NCBI GenBank assembly: GCA_946615905.1
Contig: CAMOIE010000016.1
Location: forward strand, 1-64,000
Reading direction: 5' to 3'
Length of the DNA stretch: 64,000 bases
DNA from: an uncultured Treponema sp.
Lineage (GTDB): Bacteria > Spirochaetota > Spirochaetia > Treponematales > Treponemataceae
Of the stretch, positions 1-9,182 are shown piece after piece. Made by a program: the position numbers and the translations under genes. Position 1 is the stretch's first letter. Every line of letters begins with the position of its first letter. Below the pieces are notes generated by a model. The model searched no databases. It worked only from the letters and a program-made list of their open reading frames with translations, and was not told the DNA's origin.

Positions 1-20
1 TTCGACTCCCTTCTGCCGCT
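1..20 (+). tRNA. 3' end of a tRNA, probably tRNA-Gly (truncated by window edge)
   Basis: The first bases read as a T-loop (TTCGACT), the 3' half of a T-stem (CCCTT), an acceptor 3' strand (CTGCCGC) and a discriminator T. U73 with a deduced acceptor beginning GCGGCAG fits tRNA-Gly best, although tRNA-Cys also carries U73. The next bases are CTA, so the CCA end is not encoded. A hairpin terminator follows directly. The D-arm and anticodon lie outside the window, so the amino acid is an inference. Bases 3-21 recur exactly at 192-210. Confidence 0.6.
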
Positions 21-22
21 CT

Positions 23-57
23 AAAAAGCCTTTGGTTAACTCCAGAGGCTTTTTTTA
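23..57 (+). terminator. Rho-independent terminator after the tRNA
   Basis: AAGCCTTTGG and CCAGAGGCTT form a stem with one mismatch around a short loop, followed by a run of T. It starts right after the tRNA 3' end, as expected for a tRNA transcript terminator. Confidence 0.75.
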
Positions 58-82
58 TGCTAAAAATTTGATGATGGAAAAG

Positions 83-210
83 GGGAGTCGAAGCAAAGGA
101 GCGCGCCAACAGGCGAAAAGTCGCCATGGAGGGCGGCGACAGCGACTGCGCCGGCCTGTAGAGAGCGAACAGGAAGTTTGCGACTGGAAGGCGACTCCCT
201 TCTGCCGCTC
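83..210 (+). repeat. tRNA-associated repeat, copy A, ending in a duplicate of the tRNA 3' end
   Basis: A GC-rich non-coding block bounded by GGGAGTCG (83-90) and CGACTCCC (192-199), which are inverted copies of each other. Its right boundary runs into CGACTCCCTTCTGCCGCTC (192-210), an exact 19-nt copy of the tRNA 3' end at 3-21. Read in the same direction, the interior aligns with the reverse complement of the repeat next to the tmRNA (10346-10477): shared blocks include GAGCGCG, GCGAAAAG, CGACAGCGA and GCGACTG. The 75-residue reading frame across it (32-259) resembles no protein and is dismissed. Confidence 0.7.
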
Positions 211-214
211 GATG

Positions 215-249
215 AAAGGTTTCAGTTCAGTGCTGAAACCTTTTTTTTG
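215..249 (+). terminator. Hairpin with T run after the duplicated tRNA end
   Basis: AAGGTTTCAG and CTGAAACCTT pair perfectly around a short loop and are followed by eight T. It occupies the same relative place behind the duplicated tRNA 3' end (192-210) as the terminator at 23-57 does behind the real tRNA. Confidence 0.75.
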
Positions 250-275
250 TTTTAAATGAATTTACTGCGCGGAGC

Positions 276-353
276 GGGGAGTCGAAGCCCCCGGAGAGGC
301 AAGCAGGGCGTAGCCTCGATGGGGGAAGGGGGGCTGTCAAAAAAAGGACAGCC
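276..353. repeat. Truncated third repeat start, and a GGCTGTC/GACAGCC inverted pair
   Basis: GGGGAGTCGAAGC at 276-288 repeats the left end of copy A (82-94), again about 66 bp after a tRNA 3'-end copy, but the rest has diverged or is missing. At 332-353 GGCTGTC and GACAGCC face each other across eight bases. The same termini bound the MITE-like element at 50243-50371, so this could be a collapsed copy or just a hairpin behind the chemoreceptor gene. No gene is visible in 1-367 apart from the tRNA end. Confidence 0.4.
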
Positions 354-367
354 ATATGCTATTAGAA

Positions 368-2473
368 TCAGACTTTGAACTGGTCGATTTGCTCTGAAAT
401 CTCAATAATCGATGAATTCATCTTCTGTGTGATTTCGTGGAGCTGGGTTCCGGTCTCGTTGATTTTTTTCGCGCCGATTGACATCTCGTCCATGCTTGAG
501 AGCATCACGCTCGTCGCGTCCTGCAAGTGGCGGACTTCCTCCAGTATCAGCTTGTTGCCTTCCGCCATCTCGCGGCTTGCGGTGCGGACTTCGCTTGTGG
601 AGTCGTTCATTTCGTGCAGGGAGTCGCCGATTTGGCGGGAACCTGCCGTCTGCTCTTCCATGGCCGCCTTGATTTGCCGGACTAACTCGTCAGTCTCGCG
701 GATTTTGTCTGAGACGGACTGGAATGCAGTTGATGACTCCTCGCTTGCGGAGACAACGGAGTCGATGGAGTCCTGGATTGACTTCAACTGCTCTCCGATT
801 GTCTTTGACTGGCTTGTTGAGGTCTCTGAGAGCTTTCGGATTTCGTCCGCGACGACCGAGAATCCCCTTCCGGCTTCTCCTGCGTGCGCGGCCTCGATTG
901 CGGCGTTCATTGCGAGCAAATTGGTCTGCTGGGCGATTGACGCGATTACGGCGTTCGCCTCCTGCAACATCTGTGACTGCTGCTCAATCTGCTCGATTTT
1001 TGCGTTCACATCGGCCTGTTTTGCGGAGCCTGTCTGGGCGTTTTCCTGCAATTCGTTGAATGAGGAGGCCATTTTGTCCATCGAGAGATTCACCGATGCG
1101 ATGTTCCCAATCATCTGCTCGACCGCGCTGGAAGCGTTTGAGACTCCAGCTGACTGCTTTTCAATCATTTTTTCGAGTGAGGAAATATTTGATGCGATTT
1201 CGTTCACCGCGCCCGCCGTCTGCTCGACCGATGAGGACTGGCTTGTGATCTGCTTGTGGACAGACTGAATGTTCGCGATGATTTCCGTGATTGACGATGC
1301 CGTCTCCTGGCTAGATGCTGACATGTTCTCGCCGGCCGTTCCCAGATTGTTGCGGGAATGTTTGATGTGAGAGATGATAGTCTGTAGCTTCTCCGAGAAT
1401 TTGTTGAATCCCTCAACCACGCGGCCGATTTCGTCCTCAGTCGTAACTTCGATTCTTTTGGTCAAGTCTGCGTTTCCGTTCGCGATTTCGCTGATGGAGT
1501 CCTCAACTGTTCTTAACGGCTTTATTGCCCTCGCGATTATCAGTGTTCCGAAAGTGACTGAGATTATCAGAATCACTATTAATACGACAATCATCCAGTT
1601 CACGATTCTGTCGATTACCCCGAAATACTCGCGGTAGGGGGCCATGCAGAAGACTGCCCAGTTGCTGGAGTCCCCGACAGGACGGTATGAGGCTACCATG
1701 ACTTTTTTGCGCCAAGGCTCGAAGAATGAGTGGTAGCTTGTGTTTCCCGCCATTGCGTCCACAATCGCCTCGTTCATCTCGCCTTTTGTCGAGTTCTTGA
1801 GAATCTGGCCTTTTTTGACAAAGCTTGGGTCAGGGTCAGCAACCGTTCGCCCTGTCACCATGTCGATTATGAAGGGATGGCTGTCTTCCCCGATTGTGAT
1901 TGACGCGCACAAGTCCGAGTATTTCTGCCCGTTGACTTCCGCCGCGAGGACACCCGTGATTTTATAGTCAGAATAGACCGGAACGAAATAGTTCATGACA
2001 AGCTCGCTGTTCTCTGCCGCGCCTTCCCTGATCGCCGGGTCTGTGACAACTCTTGTCCCGTTGAGGGCTTTTTGAAAATACTGGTTCGCGGAGAAGTTGA
2101 TTTCATCTCCGTACTCATTATAGGAAAGCCCTTCCTGGGTGATGTAAAGGACTGAGATATAAGAGGGGTCGGATTTGACCGCCCCGGAAATGAATTCTAT
2201 TTTGTCCGCGATTGCATAAGAGTCGTCTGAAAGAACCTCAGTCGAGGCGAGAACCTCCAGCATGTGGAAAACCTTGTCGTTCGTCATTGAGACCTGGGCT
2301 GCGACTTTGCCGGAGATTGTAGTCAGCGTCTCCTGGACTGATTTGCCCAGGGCCGGTTTAAAGCGCGCGTAGGCGATAAAACCCAGGGCGAAATTAGACA
2401 GAATGATGATTCCCAAAATGAAAATGAGCAGGCGTGTCTTTATGCTCTTAAAATCAACGACATGTTTCTTCAT
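368..2473 (-). CDS. Methyl-accepting chemotaxis protein with dCache-type sensor
   Basis: Transmembrane chemoreceptor of 701 residues that would signal to CheA/CheW and bias flagellar rotation. A membrane helix at about residues 13-35 is followed by a periplasmic region of roughly 255 residues with the look of a double Cache sensor, a second helix near 291-315, a HAMP segment (IKPLRTVEDSISEI onward) and a long helical signalling domain. The conserved hairpin tip ([19 protein letters not shown]) lies near 508-530. The start at 2473 is chosen over 2506 because AGGAG sits 9 nt before that ATG. The gene stands alone. Its ligand is not predictable. Confidence 0.93.
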   Translation of the reverse strand: MKKHVVDFKSIKTRLLIFILGIIILSNFALGFIAYARFKPALGKSVQETLTTISGKVAAQVSMTNDKVFHMLEVLASTEVLSDDSYAIADKIEFISGAVKSDPSYISVLYITQEGLSYNEYGDEINFSANQYFQKALNGTRVVTDPAIREGAAENSELVMNYFVPVYSDYKITGVLAAEVNGQKYSDLCASITIGEDSHPFIIDMVTGRTVADPDPSFVKKGQILKNSTKGEMNEAIVDAMAGNTSYHSFFEPWRKKVMVASYRPVGDSSNWAVFCMAPYREYFGVIDRIVNWMIVVLIVILIISVTFGTLIIARAIKPLRTVEDSISEIANGNADLTKRIEVTTEDEIGRVVEGFNKFSEKLQTIISHIKHSRNNLGTAGENMSASSQETASSITEIIANIQSVHKQITSQSSSVEQTAGAVNEIASNISSLEKMIEKQSAGVSNASSAVEQMIGNIASVNLSMDKMASSFNELQENAQTGSAKQADVNAKIEQIEQQSQMLQEANAVIASIAQQTNLLAMNAAIEAAHAGEAGRGFSVVADEIRKLSETSTSQSKTIGEQLKSIQDSIDSVVSASEESSTAFQSVSDKIRETDELVRQIKAAMEEQTAGSRQIGDSLHEMNDSTSEVRTASREMAEGNKLILEEVRHLQDATSVMLSSMDEMSIGAKKINETGTQLHEITQKMNSSIIEISEQIDQFKV

Positions 2474-2609
2474 CCTAAAAACTCCTGACAAATTGTCTTT
2501 TATCATAGCTATGGTAGTTAATAAGTCTGAAGGAAACCTTTAAAATGTTTTTTTTGAATGTATTTTTTTTCTTTTAACAAAGATTTAGCGTCTTTCTTAA
2601 TGTCAGTCC

Positions 2610-2672
2610 GTCCCGCCAGTGGTTGAGCCTGTCCCGCCGGTGGTTGAGCCTGTCCCGCCGGTGGTTGAGCCT
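2610..2672. repeat. Three tandem 21-bp units containing GGTTGAGCCT
   Basis: Three adjacent units of GTCCCGCCGGTGGTTGAGCCT, the first with one change, followed by GTCGAAA. The phrase GGTTGAGCCTGTCGAAA, in either orientation, also appears between fliH and fliI (16737-16754, partly) and at 50274-50288, so this is a local expansion of a dispersed intergenic sequence. It lies between the hydrolase (upstream on the minus strand) and the chemoreceptor. Confidence 0.8.
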
Positions 2673-2706
2673 GTCGAAAACATCGGCGGAACGGGCCGCT
2701 CAATAA

Positions 2707-3894
2707 CTATTTTATTTTCGCGAACTGTGAGTCAAGCCAGTCGTAGGCTGTCTTCTGCTGTTCGATCAGGAATGTGTGCTGGCCTGCCGGGATGATTTCC
2801 GTGTGCAGCCTGTCTTCCGCGCCGTTGGCCTTCCAGATTGAATGCATCTTCGCGTACGCCTCGTTCACCACGTCCACCGGGAAAAGCTTGTCGGCCTCGC
2901 CGTTGTAGAAAAGCATTGGTTTCGGGGCTGCCAGTCCTGCGAAGTCAGGGTAGTCAAGGTATTTTGCGATTGTCGGGTGCAGCATTGAGAATGCGCTCTG
3001 GCCTTTGAGCTGGTTGTTTCCGATTACCATAAGTCCCGGCATCGTTCCCATCCAGCAGTCGGCGATTCCTGCCGTGATGTCATCGCTCAGCGCCGAGACC
3101 TGCCATGCGCGGAAGGCTCCCATTGAGAATCCCACAGCCGCGACCTTCCTTGAGTCGACTTCTTTCTGCTCTGCGAGGAACTTCGCCGCCCTGCAGTCCT
3201 CTTGTGCGATTATCGAGGCGAAAGAGGAGCCAATGTTGAAGAGGTTACATGCGAGTGACTGCTGGCTGCTTGTCGAGAATCCCTTCACAGACCTGTCGCC
3301 CCAGCCGAACGCGTCGATTGAGAGAACCACATAGCCGCGTTTTGCAAGCTCGTCGCCTGGGAATGTCCCCGTGAAGAATTTCTTTGACCAGTTCTGGGCG
3401 GTCACGAGCTTTTTCTTGTCCTCGTCACTGTCTCCGAACGGCTGGACCATCTTCTCCTTTCCGATTGTGAATTCGGAGCCGTGGTCGTGGAGCATCAGTG
3501 CCGCAGGATGCTTTCCCTTTCCTTTGGGAACCAAAAGATATGCAAGCACGCGGGAATCCGCTGAGATATTGAAGACGACTTTTTTCGCCGTGTAGCCGTC
3601 CCTTTTCTCCTCGGCGATTACGACCGGGTCAAAAGGCGTGTCATCGTTAAAAAGAATGACTTCCTCGCGGGCTTTCGCCAGTCCTGTGTCGTGCCAGGCC
3701 TTTGCGTCCGCCCCGTCTTTCCATCCAAGGGAGAATGCCATCCTCGCCTTGATTTTCTCAAAGAATGTCGGCATACAGCGGTCGCTCGCGTTGATTTCCT
3801 GCTTTACGTACTCTTTGCTCGCCTTTGCCGTGAGATTTCCCATGCAGAGCAGGGCGGTGGCCAGAGCCAGCCCCCTTGTCAGTGTTTTTTTCAT
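2707..3894 (-). CDS. Exported alpha/beta hydrolase (Abhydrolase_7 / acetyl-esterase-like)
   Basis: A 395-residue secreted hydrolase. An N-terminal signal peptide (MKKTLTRGLALATALLCMG) precedes an alpha/beta-hydrolase fold. The nucleophile elbow GFSMG lies near residue 256, the acid in GEADKLF near 334 and the histidine in GQHTF near 373. Overall shape and the IAQEDCRAA segment before the elbow fit the PF12715-type or dienelactone-hydrolase-like enzymes, which often deacetylate or de-esterify plant polysaccharides in gut bacteria; that substrate is an inference. GGAGG sits 6 nt before the ATG. No polysaccharide-utilisation genes are adjacent. Confidence 0.85.
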   Translation of the reverse strand: MKKTLTRGLALATALLCMGNLTAKASKEYVKQEINASDRCMPTFFEKIKARMAFSLGWKDGADAKAWHDTGLAKAREEVILFNDDTPFDPVVIAEEKRDGYTAKKVVFNISADSRVLAYLLVPKGKGKHPAALMLHDHGSEFTIGKEKMVQPFGDSDEDKKKLVTAQNWSKKFFTGTFPGDELAKRGYVVLSIDAFGWGDRSVKGFSTSSQQSLACNLFNIGSSFASIIAQEDCRAAKFLAEQKEVDSRKVAAVGFSMGAFRAWQVSALSDDITAGIADCWMGTMPGLMVIGNNQLKGQSAFSMLHPTIAKYLDYPDFAGLAAPKPMLFYNGEADKLFPVDVVNEAYAKMHSIWKANGAEDRLHTEIIPAGQHTFLIEQQKTAYDWLDSQFAKIK

Positions 3895-4050
3895 AAAAAG
3901 CCTCCTTAAAAGCCTCGGCGGCAGCCGCGCACCATGGACGGTGCCTCCTGATTTTGAAATTCAAAAAAAACAAGTGATTTTTATCTTACCATGAAAGAAA
4001 AATTTGTCGAGAACTTTCTTTTTGGCCTGCGATTCAATATAATATTAACT

Positions 4051-5502
4051 ATGAAAGATTTATCGAAAGACTTTTCTGCCGCAGCGCACGGAACAATAAC
4101 AGACAATAATCACGCCGCCCTCTGGCACGGACGTTTTGCGGAAGGCCCTGACGCCGCCGCCGTTGAATTCGAGACCTCAATCCATGTCGATGAGCGCATG
4201 GCCTTGGACGACATCAAAGGCTCTAAAGCCCACGCCGCCATGTTGGCAAGCCAGAAAATCATCTCAAAGGAAGAGAACGAGGCGATTCAGTCAGGCTTGG
4301 ACTCAATCAAGGCTGATTTGGAGTCTGGAAAACTTGCGATTGACTATTCCGCCGAGGACATTCATTCATTCGTGGAGGCCACTCTGACCGATAGAATCGG
4401 GGAGCCTGGAAAAAAACTTCACACCGGCCGCAGCCGCAATGACCAGATTGCCCTGGACGAGCGACTTTACCTTTGCCGCGTGATTCCGGAGCTGCAGAAG
4501 AACATTCTTTCGCTGATAAAAACTCTCGCGGACATCGCCTCCGTGCATACACAGACCCTTATGCCGGGCTTCACCCACATGCAGCACGCCCAACCGGTCT
4601 CCCTTGCCCATCATCTGTGCGCATGGGCATGGAGCCTGACCCGTGACTATGACCGCCTCTCTGATTCAGTCAGGCGGATAAAAAAATCCCCGCTCGGTTC
4701 CGGGGCTTTGGCCGGCTCCGGTCTTCCTTTGAACCGGGAGATGGTGGCCGAAAGCCTTGATTTTGACTGCCCCACGGAAAATTCCCTCGACTCTGTTTCT
4801 GACCGCGACTACTGCATCGAGTTTTCATCTGATTTCGCCCTTTTGCAGAGCCATTTGAGCCGTATGTGCGAGGAAGTCGTCATCTGGTCGACAACGGAAT
4901 TCTCATTCATCGACTTGAGCGAAAAATGGTCTACAGGCTCTTCAATCATGCCGCAGAAGAAAAACCCTGACTTCGCCGAGCTTATCCGCGGACGGACAGG
5001 AAAAGTCTACGGCGACCTGATTTCCCTCCTCGTGATGATGAAGGGACTGCCCCTTTCCTATGACCGCGACATGCAGGAAGACAAGGCCGCCCTTTTTGAC
5101 GCTCTTGACGCTGTTCAGGGCAACGTGATTGTCTTTGAGGCCATGATAAAGGAAGCGAGATGGAACGTGGCGAAGATGGCGGCCGCCTGTGACGGGGGAT
5201 TTTTGAACGCGACAGATGTCGCAGACTACCTCGTCAAAAAGGGAATGCCTTTCCGCACCGCCCACGGAGTCTCCGCCCGCCTTGTCCGCGCCTGCATCGA
5301 CAGGGGACTTTCAAAACTTGAGGAGCTTTCGCTCGCCGACTTCAAAAAAGAATCTCCTCTTTTTGAGGACGACATATTCGGTCAGATCAGCCCGGAAGGC
5401 TGCATGAGGGCGAGGAAGACGACCGGAGGTCCTGCCCCTGAGAGGGTGATGGAGCAGATAAAAGCCCTCAATGATTTTTGCTCTTCTTCCGGGCTGCTTT
5501 GA
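4051..5502 (+). CDS. argH: Argininosuccinate lyase
   Basis: Catalyses the last step of arginine synthesis, cleaving argininosuccinate to arginine and fumarate. The fumarase/aspartase signature GSSIMPQKKNPD is near residue 296, and the N-terminal LWHGRFAEGPD and HTGRSRNDQ motifs are typical of ArgH. Length of 483 residues is slightly above the usual 460, owing to about 20 extra N-terminal residues. An upstream ATG at 3991 would add 20 unrelated residues. The chosen ATG has no Shine-Dalgarno but follows a TATAAT (4038-4043) by seven bases, suggesting a leaderless mRNA. argG is not in the window. Confidence 0.96.
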   Translation: MKDLSKDFSAAAHGTITDNNHAALWHGRFAEGPDAAAVEFETSIHVDERMALDDIKGSKAHAAMLASQKIISKEENEAIQSGLDSIKADLESGKLAIDYSAEDIHSFVEATLTDRIGEPGKKLHTGRSRNDQIALDERLYLCRVIPELQKNILSLIKTLADIASVHTQTLMPGFTHMQHAQPVSLAHHLCAWAWSLTRDYDRLSDSVRRIKKSPLGSGALAGSGLPLNREMVAESLDFDCPTENSLDSVSDRDYCIEFSSDFALLQSHLSRMCEEVVIWSTTEFSFIDLSEKWSTGSSIMPQKKNPDFAELIRGRTGKVYGDLISLLVMMKGLPLSYDRDMQEDKAALFDALDAVQGNVIVFEAMIKEARWNVAKMAAACDGGFLNATDVADYLVKKGMPFRTAHGVSARLVRACIDRGLSKLEELSLADFKKESPLFEDDIFGQISPEGCMRARKTTGGPAPERVMEQIKALNDFCSSSGLL

Positions 5503-5526
5503 CTAGACTTGAGGCGGTAAAGGAAA

Positions 5527-6795
5527 ATGTCGGAGCAAAGCACACAGGAACTGATTTTTCTGGAAAACGAATACGATGTACTCGAGAAAAAGCTTATGGA
5601 GCTGGACAGCGAGAATGCAATCTTCCACAGGCTTTCCACTTTCATTTTTGAGGCTTACAACTGCACATACGTCTTTTACTACAACGATGTCTTCGCAAAG
5701 CAGGGAAATCTCCTGTACTTCATTGAGCAGAAAGAGAACGGGGCGGACGTTGCCGCGCTGGTGGAGGAGAGAAGGGCTGCGAAGGCCTCCAACACATCCA
5801 TCATGCTCCACATGAACGGCGGCTTCTCGGTGCCCTTCAAATTCCCTGACTCATCTGACGGATATATTTTCATCGGCCCGCAGATGAGCGGAATGATGTA
5901 CGATTTTCCCCGCCTCAGGAATATGGTGGCCGTCACACGGACTCTGAGCAAAAATCTTCTTTACCTTGACTCGCTTAAAAGCCGCATTGAGAGGGACAGG
6001 CTCCGCTACGCGTTCTCAAAGTACGTCTCGCCTGATATCGTGTCGTCAATCGTCCAGAATCATGAGCAGGTTGATGTCGGAGGAAAGGACGAGATTCTGT
6101 CTGTCATATTCACTGATTTGCGGGGCTTTACGACTCTCAGCGACAATATTCCGGCGGAAAAACTTGTCTTGATACTGAACAGCTACCTGAACGAGATGAG
6201 CCAGGTGATTCTCTCACTTGGCGGTACAATCGACAAGTACGAGGGGGACGCGATAATGGCCTTTTTCGGTGCTCCGATTCCCATGAAGGATCATGCCATC
6301 CGCTGCTGCCTGTCAGCCCTGAGAATGAAAAAAATGGAGGAGATAATAAACGACCGCCTGATTTCTGAGGGGCTTATAGAGGAGCCTCTTTTCACAAGAA
6401 TCGGAATCAACACCGGCTCCATGATTGTCGGAAACATAGGCTCTGCGAAACGCCTTGACTATACGATTATCGGGTCAAACGTAAACATCGCCTCCAGAAT
6501 CGAGAACGCCAACAAAAGCTACGGGACATCTATCCTTGTCTCAGAGTACACCTACAATGAGATAAAGGACTACTTCGAGTGCCGCTATGTTGACGAGGCC
6601 GCCTTGAAGGGTGTCCACCATAAAATCAAGCTCTATGAGCTTGTCAGTGAGCGGCCTTTCGCGATTCCAAACTACATAAACTACATACAGGACAATTTCG
6701 CCGACGCTGATTCGATTGAGGAGGAGATTGAGGCTGTTGACGAGGCGGATCCTCTTGATGACATTGACCCGGACAGTAAAAGCGGGAATTCTTAA
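5527..6795 (+). CDS. Class III adenylate cyclase with N-terminal sensor-like region
   Basis: A 422-residue protein whose C-terminal half is a class III nucleotide cyclase domain. Metal-binding aspartates are in IFTDLRG (about residue 196) and KYEGDAIMAFFG (about 241). The Lys in the latter and the Asp in LDYTIIG match adenine-selecting positions, and SNVNIASR supplies the transition-state Asn and Arg (about 320-324), so cyclic AMP is the likely product. The first 150 residues have no membrane helix and could be a GAF-like cytoplasmic sensor. The tail is acidic. It follows argH by 24 bp with GGTAAAGGAAA before the ATG and may share its transcript. Confidence 0.9.
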   Translation: MSEQSTQELIFLENEYDVLEKKLMELDSENAIFHRLSTFIFEAYNCTYVFYYNDVFAKQGNLLYFIEQKENGADVAALVEERRAAKASNTSIMLHMNGGFSVPFKFPDSSDGYIFIGPQMSGMMYDFPRLRNMVAVTRTLSKNLLYLDSLKSRIERDRLRYAFSKYVSPDIVSSIVQNHEQVDVGGKDEILSVIFTDLRGFTTLSDNIPAEKLVLILNSYLNEMSQVILSLGGTIDKYEGDAIMAFFGAPIPMKDHAIRCCLSALRMKKMEEIINDRLISEGLIEEPLFTRIGINTGSMIVGNIGSAKRLDYTIIGSNVNIASRIENANKSYGTSILVSEYTYNEIKDYFECRYVDEAALKGVHHKIKLYELVSERPFAIPNYINYIQDNFADADSIEEEIEAVDEADPLDDIDPDSKSGNS

Positions 6796-6864
6796 AATAG
6801 CCCTTTATCAACAAGAGAATTTAATGTATATTTTACCAGTCACATTTTTTAACGAGGTTTTTCT

Positions 6865-7689
6865 ATGAAAAAAATTCTTTTTGTCCTATTAATGACGGTA
6901 ATGACGGCTTCGATCTTTTTCGGAGTCTTTTCGTCTTGTAAAAAAAATAATGCCGCCTCCGGCTCTGACTCATTGAAGGCGATGCTGTCACGCGGAGAGT
7001 TTGTAATCGGTCTTGACGACTCTTTCCCGCCGATGGGATTCCGCAACGAGGACAACGAAATCGTCGGATTTGACATCGACCTGGCTAAGGAAGTCGCCGC
7101 CCGCCTCAACGTGAAATTCCGCGCCCAGCCGATTGACTGGTCAGCGAAGGAGCAGGAGCTTGCCACAGGCAAAATCGACTGCATTTGGAACGGACTTACA
7201 ATCACCGAGGAGCGCAAAAAGGCTCTGACTTTCTCAAAAGCTTATCTTGATAACGAGCAGGTTCTTGTGGTCCGCGCTGACTCTGGAATCACAAGCCTTT
7301 CTGATATGACTGGAAAAACTGTCGGCCTCCAGTCCGGCTCTTCCGCCTCTGACGCATTGGAGGAGTCTGTGAACTTCAAGGGCACTTTGAAATCTGTCGT
7401 GGAATTCAAGGAAAACATCACCGCTTTGAACGATTTGGAGATGGGCGGAGTTGACGCTATTCTGATGGACTCCATAGTCGCGAATTATTCAATCAAGCAG
7501 ACTGGAAAACCTTTTGTCGTTTTGAATGAGGCTCTTGCTACGGAAGAATACGGAATCGCTTTCAGACAGGGAGATGTGGAGCTTGAGGAAAAAGTCCAGG
7601 CGACCCTTGAGGAAATGGCGGAAGACGGAACCGTTGATTCAATTTCCTCAAAATGGTTCGGAAGCAACATCACTGTGATCGGCCGGTAG
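6865..7689 (+). CDS. Amino acid ABC transporter substrate-binding lipoprotein
   Basis: A 274-residue binding protein of the SBP_bac_3 family. The N-terminus is a lipoprotein signal with lipobox FSSC near residue 25. The mature part has the family pattern: GEFVIGLDDSFPPMGF, then IVGFDIDLAKEVAARLN, then ATGKIDCIWNGLTITEERKK, and later the DAILMDS hinge region. It captures a polar amino acid outside the inner membrane and passes it to the permease encoded next. First gene of a three-gene operon (binding protein, permease, ATPase). Exact substrate unknown. Confidence 0.93.
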   Translation: MKKILFVLLMTVMTASIFFGVFSSCKKNNAASGSDSLKAMLSRGEFVIGLDDSFPPMGFRNEDNEIVGFDIDLAKEVAARLNVKFRAQPIDWSAKEQELATGKIDCIWNGLTITEERKKALTFSKAYLDNEQVLVVRADSGITSLSDMTGKTVGLQSGSSASDALEESVNFKGTLKSVVEFKENITALNDLEMGGVDAILMDSIVANYSIKQTGKPFVVLNEALATEEYGIAFRQGDVELEEKVQATLEEMAEDGTVDSISSKWFGSNITVIGR

Positions 7690-7707
7690 AGTTGTAAAAA
7701 TAATAAA

Positions 7708-8343
7708 ATGCTGAAAATGCTTTCAATAATGCTTGAAGGCTCTTTCGTGAGCCTTCAGGTGTTTTTTCTTACGCTGATTTTTTCACTTCCGCTGGGGCTT
7801 CCGATTGCGGCCGCAAGAATGTCCCGTTTTAAGCCCCTCGCTTCTCTTGCCAATGTTTTCCTGCTGATAATACGCGGAACTCCCCTGATGCTCCAGCTTA
7901 TCTTCGTCTATTTTGCCCCCTACCACCTCTTCGGCCTTTCTTATGACCGCTTCGCTGCCGCCATAATCGCCTTGAGCGTGAATTACGCCGCGTATTTTGC
8001 GGAAATCTACCGGGGCGGAATCCTCTCGATTCCGAAAGGCCAGTACGAGGCCGCGAAAATGCTGGGCTATTCAAAAAGCCAGACTTTTTCAAGGATTGTC
8101 TTGCCCCAGGTTGTAAAGAGAATCGTCCCCGCAATGGGCAACGAGGTGATTACTCTGGTCAAGGACACGGCCCTCGTCCAGGTGATTGGAGTCTCGGAGC
8201 TTTTGCGCACGGCACAGAACCAGTCCAGCCGGCTTTTTTCCACCATGCCGATTTTTGTCGCCGGAATCTTCTACTTCGTGATGAACTGGGCGGTTTCCGC
8301 CGCATTCAATTTCACAGAGAAAAAACTGGATTATTACAAATAA
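7708..8343 (+). CDS. Polar amino acid ABC transporter permease
   Basis: A 211-residue inner-membrane protein of the His/Glu/Gln/Arg permease family. It carries the family signature around IRGTPLMLQLIFVYF and the EAA coupling loop (GQYEAAKMLGYSKSQTFSRI), which docks on the ATPase. About five membrane helices are expected. It starts 18 bp after the binding-protein gene, with only a weak ribosome site, consistent with translation from a common mRNA. Confidence 0.93.
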   Translation: MLKMLSIMLEGSFVSLQVFFLTLIFSLPLGLPIAAARMSRFKPLASLANVFLLIIRGTPLMLQLIFVYFAPYHLFGLSYDRFAAAIIALSVNYAAYFAEIYRGGILSIPKGQYEAAKMLGYSKSQTFSRIVLPQVVKRIVPAMGNEVITLVKDTALVQVIGVSELLRTAQNQSSRLFSTMPIFVAGIFYFVMNWAVSAAFNFTEKKLDYYK

Positions 8344-8361
8344 ATTTCTTGCGGAGAAGTC

Positions 8362-9147
8362 ATGTCTGAGAATTTAAGTCAAGTTGGAAATCCTGGCCAA
8401 GCAGTTATTTCTGTGAGAAACGTAAAAAAATCCTTCGGTCAAAATGAAGTCTTAAAGGACATATCGTTTGACGTTCTGAAAGGCGAGGTTTTGGGAATAA
8501 TCGGCCCATCAGGGAGCGGAAAATCGACCTTGCTCCGCTGTATCACCCAGCTTGAGAGCGTGACCGACGGGACTATCTCGATTTGCTCGAAGAATCTTGT
8601 CACAAACGGAGTCTATGCGTCAAAGTCTGACTGCCGTCAAATCGGACTTCATCTGGGGCTTGTCTTCCAGAATTTCAATCTTTTCCCTCATTTTTCTGTT
8701 TTGAAAAATATCACGGATCCTCTGATTCAAGTCTTGAGGCTTTCAAAAGAAGAGGCTTTTTCCTGCGCGATGAGGCTTTTGGCTGACATGGGGCTGACAG
8801 GAAAGGAAAAGTCATATCCCTGCGAGCTTTCTGGAGGCCAGCAGCAGAGGGTCTCTATTGCCCGCGCCCTTGCCCTGAAGCCTGACGTCCTACTTTTTGA
8901 CGAGCCGACTTCCGCCCTTGACCCGGAGCTGACCGGAGAGATTCTGAGCGTAATCAGGGCGCTTGCCGCAGAGAAAATGACCATGGTCGTGGTCACTCAT
9001 GAGATGGCCTTTGCCCGCGACACTTCCGACAAGCTGATTTTCATGGACGGCGGCCTGATTGTTGAACAGGGCGACCCCCGCGAGATTATCGGCAATCCGA
9101 AGGAGGAACGCACCAAGGCATTCCTCTCAAGATTTAACAGCAAATAA
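8362..9147 (+). CDS. Amino acid ABC transporter ATP-binding protein
   Basis: A 261-residue ATPase of the GlnQ type that powers the transporter encoded by the two preceding genes. Walker A is GPSGSGKST near residue 53, the Q-loop is in [15 protein letters not shown], the ABC signature is LSGGQQQR, Walker B is [14 protein letters not shown], and the switch histidine is in [14 protein letters not shown] precedes the ATG by 7 nt. Compared with typical GlnQ the N-terminus has about 14 extra residues. Confidence 0.94.
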   Translation: MSENLSQVGNPGQAVISVRNVKKSFGQNEVLKDISFDVLKGEVLGIIGPSGSGKSTLLRCITQLESVTDGTISICSKNLVTNGVYASKSDCRQIGLHLGLVFQNFNLFPHFSVLKNITDPLIQVLRLSKEEAFSCAMRLLADMGLTGKEKSYPCELSGGQQQRVSIARALALKPDVLLFDEPTSALDPELTGEILSVIRALAAEKMTMVVVTHEMAFARDTSDKLIFMDGGLIVEQGDPREIIGNPKEERTKAFLSRFNSK

Positions 9148-9182
9148 CGCGTGATTTTTAAAAATATGGAGAATTATAAAAT

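Noticed and set aside
32-259. 75-codon frame near the window start
   Set aside because: Runs through two terminators and repeat copy A; the product is low-complexity Arg/Gly-rich.
375-1268. 297-codon open frame opposite the first chemoreceptor
   Set aside because: It is antisense to a clear methyl-accepting chemotaxis protein; long antisense frames arise from its codon bias, and the product is Ser/Cys-rich with no family features.
2610-2672. Possible CRISPR array
   Set aside because: The 21-bp units are directly adjacent with no spacers.
7898-8134. 78-codon minus-strand frame in the amino acid permease
   Set aside because: Arg-rich shadow of a well supported gene.
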